DNA of 64,000 bases from Trissonchulus latispiculum (GCA_030248195.1 JASAND010019798.1:23786-87785), one strand, 5' to 3'. Shown: positions 22,557-34,966, counted from the stretch's first letter. Program-made: numbers and translations. Notes: generated by a model from the letters alone, not told the origin.

Positions 22557-23467
22557 AGTACGGCCAAAAAATGTGTGTACAAACTTTGGCCGTTTATAGC
22601 AGATTAACCATTGAAGTAAACCCTCAACAATGCATATACTTTTAGAATCTTCAGGAACTCGAGATTTTGAAAATCCGAAAAAATCTAGAATTCCTGGTTT
22701 CATTCACGGAAAATCTAAAATTTTTAGTTTTTCGAGCAATTTTTATCGCAATCTTAATTTTGCTTCCACGATCGAATAGAGCTGGTCCCGCTGCGAATTT
22801 TTGCTCTTAGAAGTTTATCACGAAAATGCACCCAATTTTTGAAATACCCGGTTTTCAAAATTTCCGGATTTTGAAAATTTTCTCTAATACACACAAGATG
22901 GGTCTCATTCGAAAGCTCTCATCGCGCTGAGCAACTTTTGTAGAATGGACTCTTGAAAATGCACTCAATTCCCGGAATTCGCGAAAACCGAATTTTCTGG
23001 ATTTTAAAAATTTTCTTCAATACCAACAATTTGGGCATCATTCGAAAGCTCTTGATGAGCTGAACAAATCTTGTAATAGAACCAATGCCCGAAAATGCAT
23101 CTAATTCCCGAAATTCATGACATCCTGATTTCATTCTAGCTTGGAAGTTTTTCGTGAATTCCAAGAACTGAATATTGGAGAAAATTTTTAAAATCCGGAC
23201 AATCTGGTTTCTTCGAATTTCGAGAATTGAGTGCATTTTCAAGAGTCCATTCTAATACAAAATTTGTTTAGCGTGGCAAGAGCTTTCGAATGATACCCAT
23301 CTTGTGGGTATTAGAGAAAATTTTCAAAACTCGGAAATTTTGAAAACCGGGAATTCCGGAAATAGGGTGCATTTTCGTGAAAAACTTCAAAGAGCAAAAA
23401 CATGCAGCGGGACCAGCTGTATTTGATCGTGGAACGGCCAAAGTTTGTACACACATTTTTGGTGGTA
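22557..23467. mobile_element. Foldback element, about 0.9 kb
   Basis: Outer arms pair: AATGTGTGTACAAACTTTGG at the left and CCAAAGTTTGTACACACATT at the right, followed inward by GGTCCCGCTG / CAGCGGGACC and CACGAAAATGCACCC / GGGTGCATTTTCGTG. Inside, the unit TTCGAAAGCTC / GAGCTTTCGAA with AAAATTTTC recurs several times in alternating orientation. GTAC occurs just outside both ends. No open reading frame. Confidence 0.65.
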
Positions 23468-26150
23468 CTTGTAGATTTATGATTGCGTTTATTTATCTCT
23501 ATTTTATAGTTTATGACCAAATAATAAGCATGGATCCCAAGCTAAGTATATCTGTAAAATATATCTTCTACATACCATAATAACACTAAATTCTAGTTCA
23601 GAAGCTAGACCAAGGTAATGACAAACCTGATAGTAAAAAAATGTTCTAAGCTCAAAAAGCTCAAAAGCTTAAAGTTAATACTTTTAAAATGCTTTAAACT
23701 GTCTATCCCACTCAAAAGTTTAAGCCATAGCTAATAACTAGTTCTCAGGTAAACCTGGGTTAATAAAAAGTTTTAAGCAGACGCTTTAAGTTAAAGGTAC
23801 TATTGGAGACTTTCATAAAGAGCTTAGCAGGTACCTAATTGCACTTTTGAAAGCTGGAACAGTTTGCTGGAGTTCAGTTTTGGGACACCCACAAACTTGG
23901 TTCCACTTTTCACTCTGTAAAGGGTGGAAACAGACTTGTGGTCTCTTTCACGGGTAAAGCTAATGGATAGGGAAAGTTGCAAAGGTACCCTAGCGTTTCA
24001 GGGGTTAGGGTTCTGCTAGTGGGATAAAAAAGTGTTAAAAGCCTTTAGGAATTATTAACCAGGATCAGATATGGAGGGTAAGTCAAGGGTATCCCTCGCT
24101 TTTCAAGATATCCAGGAACAATTTGACGTTTCAGTCAGAAAAGTTGGGGCGGGAACAGATTTGAAACGTTCTGAGATTTAATGCTCAAGTGACATTTGAA
24201 AGGTTGAAGTCAGAGTTGCCAAAAGCATCAAGGATAGAGAAATTTGGAAAATCAGGGTTGCTAAATGGGTTAGAAACTTGAGATAGCACCGACATTGTTT
24301 TCTTTCGAGGATTAGGAAGTTTATCATCTTTGAAGGAAAATTTGACTTTTGATGCTTAGGCTTGGCTCCAAGCTTTGCATTTCCATTAATTTTTTAGCTT
24401 ACATAAGCAGAGCTTTCGGGCGAGGGGCGAGAAGTCGTGTGTTCGATTCCTACCGGATGTTCAACTTTTCTGGTTCTCGATGCTATGGCTCTAATTTATT
24501 TACGGCTATGGATCTTTGATAGCCTAATTTCAGCATGTTTCTCATGCAAAATGTTAAATAGCTAAAAATTCTACCGAAGTTACAGCGACGTACTTTCACT
24601 GCCAAAGCCACTCAAATTAGGTTGAACTTTTATGAATAGACAGCTATCAAACCTCAACTGCAGTGTTATGAAGAATTACTAAAAATAGTTGGAAAAGAAT
24701 TGATGTTTACCCTCGAAGTTTTCGAAAAAATTATACAATCCTTGAGTAATCTCACGCACGTTCAAATAGCAAACGAACTTGGCCTATTTGACATTATGTT
24801 AAGTAAAGGCACCTTTTAGATAGATTAAAGCGCGAGAATTCTAGCTTGTTGTTTGTTTGAAAAATAGATATAAAATGGAATTAAATTTAGTCAAAACCTA
24901 AATTTCGCCAGCATTAAATCACACTTAAGTTTGGTTAGAAACCCAATTCCAGAGAAAAAACTTCCACAAGTCTAACATAGACAAGCCAAACGTCAACCTT
25001 TTGAGGAGTCAACTTAATTAACACAAGCAATTTCTATTGGGTGGGTAAACAGGAAATAAAAGTTTGCTCTTCATAACCTAATTGAAAACTGGAGACAACA
25101 GTCACACAAGACTGGAGGGTAGGTTAAAACTAATTCAACTGTGTCGAGAAAAGGATCTGCGAAAAAACCAGGTCTACTTGGACCAAAGTGGTACGGGATT
25201 CCGGCTTAAAAACGCAGCAAAACTTGTAAACAAAGACTGTTAATTAAAACATCCAGAACCTCATGTATTATGCAAATGAGATTTTGAAAGTTGGGGGAAA
25301 ACGGACAACAACAACAACAACTAAGCGGAAGAGGGTGTTTTCCCAGAAGGAATATTTGTCTGTTTCTTTCAGTTTCATTTTATCCTCGAAAGATATTCAC
25401 TTTCAAACAAAAGAAAAAGTGAAGTTCGTATCCTGAAAGCTTGATCGTAATCATACATGGGCAATGGATGCGACCGTGGCCTATACAGCCAACGAAAATT
25501 TTGCGCGGGGGTCAAAAAATTTCCAATTAGACTTGCTTATTGTACTTTTGCATGCATAAACTTTTATCAACTTTGTCAAGTGATTACTTTAGCTAAAAAT
25601 CAGTATTCGGGGCAACAAAAAAGGCTCTCGGGGTATTTTTGTGCAAAACATATCTGTTAGAGGGCAAGCGTGTGTATATTAAATGCCCCACAATCGCTGG
25701 AAAAACATCGGTCGAATATTCGCAAAAACTACATTTTCAATCATTACAGACAAAGAAATAACTGTTGGGTAATGATCACGCCTCGAATAGCTGGCCTTAG
25801 TGTGACCTTCAAATCGACAAATTTAGTTTAATTTTACGGCCTGCGTAGCTCGAGAAGTGATAGATTATTTGATTTCTGCAAAAAATGACAAGTTTTTGAC
25901 GCTAAAATATGAGAGTTTGTTGGCTACATCTCACAATAGAGAAAAGCTTGAAAGTTGCTTCAAAAAGCAAAACTGTAGGGCATAATGAGATCTTTCGAAT
26001 GAATATAGGTGTAACTATGCAGCTGCTAGCCAGCTGTCAGAAATCTGCTAAATCCACCCCGAACGGAAACGCCCACTTTTCGAAGCGGGACTACGTCGAG
26101 GGTGCTATAACACTAAAAAGAAGTAATTTTGGAAAGATTCATCAAATTTG
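23468..26150. other. Gene-poor spacer
   Basis: Mostly AT-rich sequence without supported genes. A tRNA-like B box (GTGTTCGATTCC, about 24439-24450) follows GAGGGGCGAGAAGTCGT on the plus strand and may be a decayed tRNA-derived repeat. A short (CAA)n tract sits near 25308. Confidence 0.35.
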
Positions 26151-26172
26151 AACGGGATTTGGGCCATGTATA

Positions 26173-26376
26173 TTAGGCCAAGAACCCCAAGAACCCCCAA
26201 CAAAAATTTACAACTAGACATATGTAGTTACAGAACAAATCTTATCGAACAGTTGAGAACCCAAGAAGCCCCAGTACACCAAAAACCCCCATCGAAAAAA
26301 TTGCAACGATGTAGTTGTGGATCAAATCTCTTAGTAAAATTAAGAACCCCAGAGCGTATAGAACCCCCACGAAAAT
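26173..26376. repeat. Degenerate tandem repeat of about 85 bp
   Basis: Three diverged copies opening AGAACCC(C)AAGAA or AGAACCCCAGAG; the first two continue through ACAACTAGACATATGTAGTT or GCAACGATGTAGTTGTGG to a GAACAAATCTTATCG-like end. Confidence 0.45.
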
Positions 26377-26744
26377 AAAAGCATCAGGAAAACAATTAGT
26401 GGATCTGAACGCAGCATAAAGTGACTTTTATCTTGACATGGGCCGTTGATTTTGAAAATTTCCTGACAGACCGAAGCAAAATGTCGGTGCGCCGAAGGCG
26501 CAAAATTTTTCTAAAAGGATTTCTGTAGCTCAAAACCTTTACAAAGCAATCTATTAAAGTTTGCATCTGATTATCAACAGCTGAACCTTTTTGTTGTCTA
26601 GGTGAGTTTAGAAATATTGTTGGAAGAAATATATCTGGAAGAAAATATATTCAAAACTGCATAAAAACCAAACGCAAACTGGTAAATTAGCATGTTTTAC
26701 AGATAATTAATCTGATGGGGTAAGACAAATCAAAATTTAAATTT

Positions 26745-29700
26745 AATTCCAACAGTGCTGATCCCCGCGCAGGGACGCCGCGAGGGTTCCAACAGTACTG
26801 ACTCCCGCGCAGAGACCTGTTACTCTGCGCGATGGTTTCAGCAGTGCTGACCCCTGCGCAGAGACACGCTGCTCTGCGCGAGGGTTACAACAGTGCTGAC
26901 CCCTGCGCAGAGACACGCTGCTTTGCGCGAAGGTTCCAACAGTACTGTCCCCAGCGCAGAGACCTGTTGCTCTGCGGGAGGGTTCCAACAGTGCTGACAC
27001 CTGCGCAGAGACACGCTGCTTTGCGCGAAGATTCCAACAGTGCTGACCCCTGCGCAGAGACACGCTGCTCTGCGCGAGGGTTCCAACAGTGCTGACCCCG
27101 GCGCAGAGACACGCTGCTTTGCGCGAGGGTTCCAACAGTACTGTCCCCCGCGCAGAGACACGCTGCTTTGCGCGAAGGTTCCAACAGTGCTGACCCCTGC
27201 GCAGAGACACGCTGCTTTGCGCGAAGGTTCCAACAGTACTGTCCCCCGCGCAGAGACCTGTTGCTCTGCGGGAGGGTTCCAACAGTGCTGACCCCTGCGC
27301 AGAGACACGCTGCTTTGCGCGAGGGTTCCAACAGTGCTGACCCCTGCGCAGAGACACGCTGCTTTGCGCGACGGTTCCAACAGTGCTGACCCCTGCGCAG
27401 AGACACGCTGCTTTGCGCGAGGGTTCCAACAGTTCTGACCTCTGCGCAGAGACACGCTGCTTTGCGCGACGGTTCCAACAGTTCTGACCCCTGCGCAGAG
27501 ACACGCTGCTTTGCGCGATGGTTCCAACAGTTCTGACCTCTGTGCAGAGACACGCTGCTTTGCGCGACGGTTCCAACAGTTCTGACCTCTGCGCAGAGAC
27601 ACGCTGCTTTGCGCGACGGTTCCAACAGTTCTGACCCCTGCGCAGAGACACGCTGCTTTGCGCGACGGTTCCAACAGTTCTGACCTCTGAGCAGAGACAC
27701 GCTGCTTTGCGCGATGGTTCCAACAGTTCTGACCTCTGCGTAGAGACACGCTGCTTTGCGCGAGGGTTCCAACTGTACTGTCCCCCGCGCAGAGTCCTGT
27801 TGCTCTGCGCGAGGATTCCAACAGTTCTGACCTTTGCGCAGAGACACGTTGCTTTGCGCGAGGGTTCCAACAGTGCTGACCCCTGCGCAGAGACACGCTG
27901 CTTTGCGCGAGGGTTCCAACAGTGCTGACCCCTGCGCAGAGACACGCTGCTTTGCGCGACGGTTCCAACAGTGCTGACCCCTGCGCAGAGACACGCTGCT
28001 TTGCGCGATGGTTCCAACAGTTCTGACCTCTGCGTAGAGACACGCTGCTTTGCGCGAGGGTTCCAACTGTACTGTCCCCCGCGCAGAGTCCTGTTGCTCT
28101 GCGCGAGGGTTCCAACAGTTCTGACCTTTGCGCAGAGACACGTTGCTTTGCGCGAGGGTTCCAACAGTGCTGACCCCTGCGCAGAGACACGCTGCTTTGC
28201 GCGACGGTTCCAACAGTTCTGACCCCTGCGCAGAGACACGCTGCTTTGCGCGAGGGTTCCAACAGTGCTGACCCCTGCGCAGAGACACGCTGCTTTGCGC
28301 GATGGTTCCAACAGTTCTGACCTCTGCGTAGAGACACGCTGCTTTGCGCGAGGGTTCCAACTGTACTGTCCCCCGCGCAGGGACACGCTGCTTTGCGCGA
28401 AGGTTCCAACAGTACTGTCCCCCGCGCAGAGACCCGCTGCTGTGCGCGAGGGTTCCAACAGTGCTGACCCCTGCGCAGAGACACGCTGCTTTGCGCGAAG
28501 ATTCCAACAGTGCTGACCCCTGCGCAGAGACACGCTGCTCTGCGCGAGGGTTCCAACAGTGCTGACCCCTGCGCAGAGACACGCTGCTCTGCGCGAGGGT
28601 TCCAACAGTGCTGACCCTCTGCGCAGAGACACGCTGCTTTGCGCGAGGGTTCCAACAGTAGCTGTCCCCCGCGCAGAGACACGCTGCTTTGCGCGAAGGT
28701 TCCAACAGTGCTGACCCCTGCGCAGAGACACGCTGCTTTGCGCGAAGGTTCCAACAGTTCTGACCCCAGCGCAGAGACATGGTGCTGTGCGGGAGGGTTC
28801 CAACAGTGCTGACCGCTGCGCAGAGACACGCTGCTTTGCGCGAGGGTTCAACAGTGCTGACCCCTGCGCAGACACGCTGCTTTGCGCGACGGTTCCAACA
28901 GTGCTGACCCCTGCGCAGAGACACGCTGCTTTGCGCGAGGGTTCCAACAGGTCTGACCACTGCGCAGAGACACGCTGCTTTGCGCGACGGTTCCAACAGT
29001 TCTGACCCCTGCGCAGAGACACGCTGCTTTGCGCGATGGTTCCAACAGTTCTGACCTCTGTGCAGAGACACGCTGCTTTGCGCGACGGTTCCAACAGTTC
29101 TGACCTCTGTGCAGAGACACGCTGCTTTGCGCGACGGTTCCAACAGTTCTGACCTCTGTGCAGAGACACGCTGCTTTGCGCGATGGTTCCAACAGTTCTG
29201 ACCTCTGCGTAGAGACACGCTGCTTTGCGCGAGGGTTCCAACTGTACTGTCCCCCGCGCAGAGTCCTGTTGCTCTGCGCGAGGATTCCAACAGTTCTGAC
29301 CTTTGCGCAGAGACACGTTGCTTTGCGCGAGGCTTCCAACAGTGCTGACCCCTGCGCAGAGACACGCTGCTTTGCGCGAGGGTTCCAACAGTGCTGACCC
29401 CTGCGCAGAGACACGCTGCTTTGCGCGACGGTTCCAACAGTGCTGACCCCTGCGCAGAGACACGCTGCTTTGCGCGATGGTTCCAACAGTTCTGACCTCT
29501 GCGTAGAGACACGCTGCTTTGCGCGAGGGTTCCAACTGTACTGTCCCCCGCGCAGAGTCCTGTTGCTCTGCGCGAGGGTTCCAACAGTTCTGACCTTTGC
29601 GCAGAGACACGTTGCTTTGCGCGAGGGTTCCAACAGTGCTGACCCCTGCGCAGAGACACGCTGCTTTGCGCGACGGTTCCAACAGTGCTGACCCCTGCGC

Positions 29701-30530
29701 AGAGACACGCTGCTTTGCGCGAGGGTTCCAACAGTGCTGACCCCTGCGCAGAGACACGCTGCTTTGCGCGACGGTTCCAACAGTGCTGACCCCTGCGCAG
29801 AGACACGCTGCGTTGCGCGATGGTTCCAACAGTTCTGACCTCTGCGTAGAGACACGCTGCTTTGCGCGAGGGTTCCAACTGTACTGTCCCCCGCGCAGGG
29901 ACACATTGCTTTGCGCGAAGGTTCCAACAGTACTGTCCCCCGCGCAGAGACCTGTTGCTCTGCGGGAGGGTTCCAACAGTTCTGACCCCTGCGCAGAGAC
30001 ACGCTGCTTTGCGCGATGGTTCCAACAGTTCTGACCTCTGTGCAGAGACACGCTGCTTTGCGCGACGGTTCCAACAGTTCTGACCTCTGCGCAGAGACAC
30101 GCTGCTTTGCGCGACGGTTCCAACAGTTCTGACCCCTGCGCAGAGACACGCTGCTTTGCGCGACGGTTCCAACAGTTCTGACCTCTGTGCAGAGACACGC
30201 TGCTTTGCGCGATGGTTCCAACAGTTCTGACCTCTGCGTAGAGACACGCTGCTTTGCGCGAGGGTTCCAACTGTACTGTCCCCCGCGCAGAGTCCTGTTG
30301 CTCTGCGCGAGGATTCCAACAGTTCTGACCTTTGCGCAGAGACACGTTGCTTTGCGCGAGGGTTCCAACAGTGCTGACCCCTGCGCAGAGACACGCTGCT
30401 TTGCGCGAGGGTTCCAACAGTGCTGACCCCTGCGCAGAGACACGCTGCTTTGCGCGACGGTTCCAACAGTTCTGACCTCTGCGCAGAGACACGCCGCTCT
30501 GCGCGAGGGTTCCAAAAATGCTGAACCCCG
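26745..30530. repeat. 49-bp GC-rich satellite array, about 77 copies
   Basis: The unit is 49 bp, with core phrases GGTTCCAACAGTGCTGACCC, CTGCGCAGAGACACGCTGCT and TTGCGCGA. Anchors recur every 49 bp across the array. A variant unit containing TGCGTAGAGAC appears at 27739, 28033, 28327, 29208, 29502, 29845 and 30237 (spacings 294, 294, 881, 294, 343, 392, nearly all multiples of 49), so there is higher-order structure of six or more units. The array is GC-rich against AT-rich flanks. All three minus-strand frames stay open over long stretches because the unit lacks stop codons there. I read those frames as a by-product of the repeat, not as genes. Confidence 0.92.
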
Positions 30531-30531
30531 C

Positions 30532-30610
30532 ACAGGGTCTTCTGCGCAGCGCTTTGCGCTGCGCGGGGCTCACAAATTTTGCTGCGCACTGCGCGGGGGT
30601 TTCGGATTCT
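30532..30610. other. GC-rich hairpin at the satellite edge
   Basis: GCGCAGCGC-TTT-GCGCTGCGC is a perfect 9-bp stem with a 3-base loop, followed by GCTGCGCACTGCGCGGGGG. A second palindrome, CCTATACATGTATAGG, lies at about 30613-30628. Confidence 0.6.
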
Positions 30611-30696
30611 GGCCTATACATGTATAGGCCCAGTATAGGCATTGCGCATGTGTGATCGTAATTAATCAATCCCAATGTTATCAGTAGATATGAGCA

Positions 30697-31309
30697 TAGG
30701 CCCATTTCACAAAAATCTTGCAACATGAACTTGCGCTTGAGCTTGCACTTGCACTTGAACTGTAAGTTCAAGGTGTCAGTGTTTCATAAAACTTTTCCTG
30801 CTACTTGCGGAAATTAGCTAAGCAAGTTGCAAGACTTGACAACTTGTAAACACAAGTGCAACTGCAAGTTGGCAAGTAGCTGATCTTTCAAAAATTAAAC
30901 AAAAATATTTGAAAATTCATATAAATTTCAAAAATTAAAGAAATTGTTTGAAATTCACAATGTATTACGACAATAATCCAACGAGTATTGTCATAAAATT
31001 TTTCCAAAAAATATTTAATTTAAAATAAGTTATAGCAGTTTTTGTTCCTTTGTTCAGTGAAAATTCACTCAACCACTTGCACCGCAAGTGCAAGTTGCAA
31101 GTACATGTATTGACGATCTCTATGAAACAGATTCTGACCGCAAGTGTTAGCCAACAACTTGTAACTTGCGGACTTGCAACTTGCAGTTCAAGTGCAGGTA
31201 CGCAAGTACCACTTGAGGGTTTATGAAACACTTTTCTTGTAACTTTCGCATGCAAGTTGCAACTTGCATATGCAAGTTGCAAGTTTCAAGTTTTATGAAA
31301 CTGGCCCCA
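30697..31309. mobile_element. Foldback MITE with repeated ACTTGC motifs
   Basis: Left end GGCCCATTTCACAAAAATC pairs with right end TTTTATGAAACTGGCCC. Both arms carry many copies of CAAGTTGCAAGT / ACTTGCACTTG. Length about 0.6 kb, no coding. Confidence 0.6.
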
Positions 31310-31561
31310 GATTTTTTCGGCGCGGCCTCACAGTCAAAAAATTCGCCTCGGGCCGTCACACCATCAAACAGAATTCGGCCTCGCACGGCTTGGCAAAAGC
31401 CAACTTTTCTAAAGTTTCTGACAATATTGTTTCAAAAGCTTCAATACACAATGGAAACGCAAAATTATACTACCAAATGTGACATTGTGCTATAAAATAA
31501 CCAGAATGAGTCAAGTTTTTATCTAATGTCAGTGCTTTCACAACATTACCTTCGAGTAGAC

Positions 31562-31726
31562 CAGACATGTGCAGGAGGGTAAGTTCTGTTGGGAGGGGGG
31601 GGGGGTGAACCGGCGGCCGGGGGCCGCCGAAAACCGGGTTCTCCCGGTTTTTTGCCCCAAAAAACCGGAAAAATCCGGATTCTGGGGAGGGTGTGAGGTC
31701 AAGGGCCCCCTCCAAGCACATGTATG
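31562..31726. mobile_element. hAT-like MITE, CAGACATGTGC ends, copy 1
   Basis: Ends CAGACATGTGCAGGAGG and CCAAGCACATGTATG, with G/C-rich interior CCGGTTTTTTGCCCC. Flanking 8-mers GAGTAGAC and AAGTCGAC match at six of eight positions. A second copy lies at 47238-47367. Confidence 0.65.
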
Positions 31727-31739
31727 AAGTCGACCCGCT

Positions 31740-32340
31740 GCGCAACTAATAAATTTCTCGGCCGTGGCGAGCTCAGTTAACCAATGGTTCTCGGGCAGAA
31801 CCGGTCTGACGGGCCGAAATGCTTATCTCCAGTTTGTATTATCAAAATTATCTTTGACAGATTCTGCAGATCAATCAGTAAAATCGAAGAAACCGAATTG
31901 AAGGGTGGGCAAAACGCAAAAAGCAATAAAAACCGCTCAAAATTAATGAAAACAGCTCCGCCAGAAAAAATCTCCAACGGTTTGTGTTGGAGTGAACTGA
32001 GTCAGATCCTATTCATGAAAAAGTTAAACAAGGGAAAGTCAAGCATGAATGGAGTCATGTAATGACTAGTCAACCACTCTAGTCTTCTGCCCTGAAAAAC
32101 AGATTCGTTCTGCCCTGGTCTACAAATTGCACTATAATTTAGATCTATAATTTTAGTAAGGAGGACTGTAAATAGGAAATCATTCCACAAAATCCTAAAA
32201 AGCAGTCGTGTCTGGCAACAGGTAAAACTATCTATCCGGTATTATAGATTGTAGGTTGCAACCCACAGATTTAGAGTCAACCTTTCCAAAATATTAAATG
32301 TGAATCAAAGAACGTCTATTAAATCTTGATTTCACGTTCA
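31740..32340. other. Spacer, nothing recognised
   Basis: AT-rich sequence between the MITE and the (AT)n tract. Short open frames only. Confidence 0.3.
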
Positions 32341-32346
32341 ATCATT

Positions 32347-32347
<1 letters not shown>

Positions 32348-32418
<71 letters not shown>
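32348..32418. repeat. (AT)n microsatellite
   Basis: About 35 uninterrupted AT dinucleotides. Confidence 0.95.
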
Positions 32419-32421
<3 letters not shown>

Positions 32422-32828
32422 ACATACATATACTTTATATTTATATGATACACTTAAATATACTACACAGTTAGTACATTCGATACTGTTGAACAAAAGC
32501 GGAATTGAACTATGTACAGACGGTTTTCGAGTGAACCTTGCTTACTCAGCTTGAGTTGTTTCAGCTGCGAGCTTCAAATCGCTAAACTTAACGGAAGGCT
32601 TGCCCTAAGCAGATATCAAAATTATCGTTGGGAATTTCGTCAAATTAAGGCTTAATTTTTTTTCTGCAGATTTTTGACGACAGGGAAGAAACAACCCAAA
32701 ACTAGTAGAGGTCTAGTCTGTATTTCGTAATCACCACCAGAGTAAAACACTGTCTTAAATCATCTAAAGCAAAAATGAATTTTATCAGATCAGAGTAGCA
32801 AACGTTTTTGTGTTTTTGTGCTTGGACT

Positions 32829-33000
32829 AGGTGTGCGAAACTTTTCAGCTTAGGGACCGAGTCGGGCCGGGGCAAAGTTGAAGCGGACCGGACCGGGCCG
32901 TGCCGTGGTCGAAAAATTGTGTAACGGGCCCGGCTGAGCAGAATTTTTCACGGGCCGGACCGGGTCGGCCCTGAAAATTCAGACCCGTGAAGGTCTGTGG
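32829..33000. mobile_element. hAT-like end with CCGGGC/CCGGAC array
   Basis: Opens TAGGTGTGCGAAACTTTTCA and soon contains TTAGGGACCGAGTCGGGCC and repeated GGACCGGACCGGGCC. The layout matches the other three hAT-like elements of the window (short end, then a GC-rich hexamer array). No opposite end was found. Confidence 0.45.
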
Positions 33001-34262
33001 CGCCCGGAATAAGTCCAATCACATGCGTATGCCGGCATTTGTTACTATGTATAAGTTTAAGAGTGAAGAACAGGAAGCTGTAAGCACTTTATGCTCAAAT
33101 GTGTGACAGAAACGCGCTAAACTCTTGAATATGTGCACAAAATAAAACTTTTACAGCTTTCATAAACTGCTTTGTTCAGTTTTTGAAGAAAGCATTAAGC
33201 GGGTCCTTAAAGGAGTTATTTCCAGATTTTTAAGCAAAAGTCCAATTTTCAGAACCTCAAGGAACCAATTTGTGAAATTGCTAATTAGCGGCTGGTCTAA
33301 TTTCGAGCGGAGCTCCTTTAATGAGGTATTTGCATGTTTTATGAGCCTCGTAAACTTTTCACCTATATTTGGTGATTCTGTACAGCTGCTAGAAACTTGA
33401 GGTTAACACAAAAACAGAAATGGGTGAAATAGTTGTTATAAAAGTTTGAAGATTCTATTTACTTGTTTGTTGAATTTTCTGAAAATATCGAATGTATTGA
33501 AGTAGTGGTCAAAGCAAAGGAATTCGAAGGTCTGCTTGTATGTAAGGGAATAAAACAATAGAAAATGAAATACTAAATAAAAATAAAAATAAGTTAAATG
33601 ACTTTCTTAAGCTTATGCTATGCCTTTCTTCATACGATGTGCTCCTGTGAATATCTGTTTTTGTACTTACAGGAATGTTGTTATGGCCGTGACATTCCAA
33701 TTAAATGTTAGGCCGTTAAATGTGTTATTTCGCCTACTGCTTCCTGCAGAACTTGCACCGAAGAAAGCTGACATGTGCCAAGTCAGTAGTTCGCTGTTTG
33801 CTAAGCTCAGCTCAGTTTAGTTTATTTCTCGTATACAATCAGACATGAACAAACTTTTTGTTGATCCTGGGGCGTTTTCTAAATTAATATTTGCAGGCAG
33901 TTATTTGACAAATTTTATTGGAAAGTAACGCTGATTACAGTAAAATTGTAGTATTATAGACGTTGTCGATCACGTTTAGGTTAGCGTGTTTGTGTATGAA
34001 TGCAGAGTTAATCAATATATTCACCAGACGTTAAGATATTTATTATTTTTTAGCTATTTGTTTAATCGGGCAATACTGAAACCTTATAAGAGTTAAAGAC
34101 AAAGACAAGAAAGCATAAGCATAGATATTCTGCAGGTTGTTTGAACTAAAAAACAAATGTCAAAGATAAGGAGTGAAATTTAGATAAGCTGAAAATAGAC
34201 CAGCCTTCGTTTATACTTATCTGATTTGGTCGGGTGTGTCATCGTTTTATATTGCCGCTAAG
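33001..34262. other. AT-rich spacer with weak exon candidates
   Basis: TTTTTGTACTTACAG at about 33661-33675 looks like a splice acceptor, followed by an open frame of about 48 residues ending at 33820. It may belong to the gene that ends at 34352 but nothing confirms it. Confidence 0.25.
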
Positions 34263-34352
34263 CAGTTATTTGATAAAGCTCTTTCTGCTTTGGATGACGA
34301 GCTGCGTGCTCTTTGTGATGCCACTCCCCGTTGGAGGAGGTACTTTGGGTGA
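34263..34352 (+). CDS. Candidate terminal exon of an unrecognised gene, with AATAAA
   Basis: After a CTAAG acceptor, 29 codons read QLFDKALSALDDELRALC and continue to PRWRRYFG and a TGA stop. An AATAAA polyadenylation signal follows at 34414-34419. The composition looks like a helical, charged tail. Family not recognised. A second acceptor-led open stretch at about 34551-34614 (TTTTTAG, then GTGAGC donor or in-frame stop) is too ambiguous to call. Confidence 0.4.
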   Translation, partial: QLFDKALSALDDELRALCDATPRWRRYFG

Positions 34353-34713
34353 CCACATTTAATTGGGGATTGATACATTGGCTGTGTTTCTACTCTATTA
34401 GATCAAAAAGCTCAATAAAGGTAAGCTTATGCCATTATGTGTCAGTTCGTTAGAGAAAATAATCAAGACTAGGATTTCATATTTTTTGTATTAAATATTG
34501 AAATCTAAATAAACATGGTTTAGATAAAAGGTGATTTGGAGGAAATTTTTAGGGATATTCAAGCAAGAGCTACACAGGAAGCCGCATCGCACACAGATTT
34601 GAATTTAGGCTAAGGTGAGCAGTCTACCTACGTCATAGTTGAATATTTAGAAAAATCCATACAGTATTGTGAAGAAGTATTAAAGGATTTTGTTACGTCA
34701 AGGCTATTCGAAT

Positions 34714-34966
34714 TCCCCCAGTTAGTCAACTCTAATCGTATAATTAAGATTGTCCCCAGTTAGTCAAGTCTTTCTGAGCACATCCCTACTTAGTCAACCC
34801 TTTTATAAGGCATCAGCAGTTTGTCAACTCTTTTTCGTGCCATACCCACTGTGTCAACGTGTTATCGTATCAATCAGTTATTCAGAGTTGACAAAGTGGG
34901 GACAGCATTAATTATAGGGATTGGAATTGACAAACTGGGGAGTTGACAAACTGACGACAGACCATT
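34714..34966. repeat. Short direct and inverted repeats of CAGTTAGTCAACTC
   Basis: Four or five copies of CCCCAGTTAGTCAACTC-like units (34717, 34752, 34785, 34816, 34847) are followed by three in the opposite orientation (GAGTTGACAAAGTGGGG, TTGACAAACTGGGG, GTTGACAAACTG). The whole can fold into a branched hairpin. Confidence 0.6.

Noticed and set aside
26745..30530. CRISPR array
   Set aside because: The 49-bp units are directly adjacent with no unique spacers, and the window is eukaryotic.
26743..30771. Very long minus-strand open frames (over 1,300 codons) across the satellite
   Set aside because: All three minus frames are open because the 49-bp unit lacks stop codons; the predicted peptides are pure repeat with no start context, and composition follows the satellite.
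32348..32418. Promoter or origin at the (AT)n tract
   Set aside because: A plain dinucleotide microsatellite; nothing else at the site supports a function.
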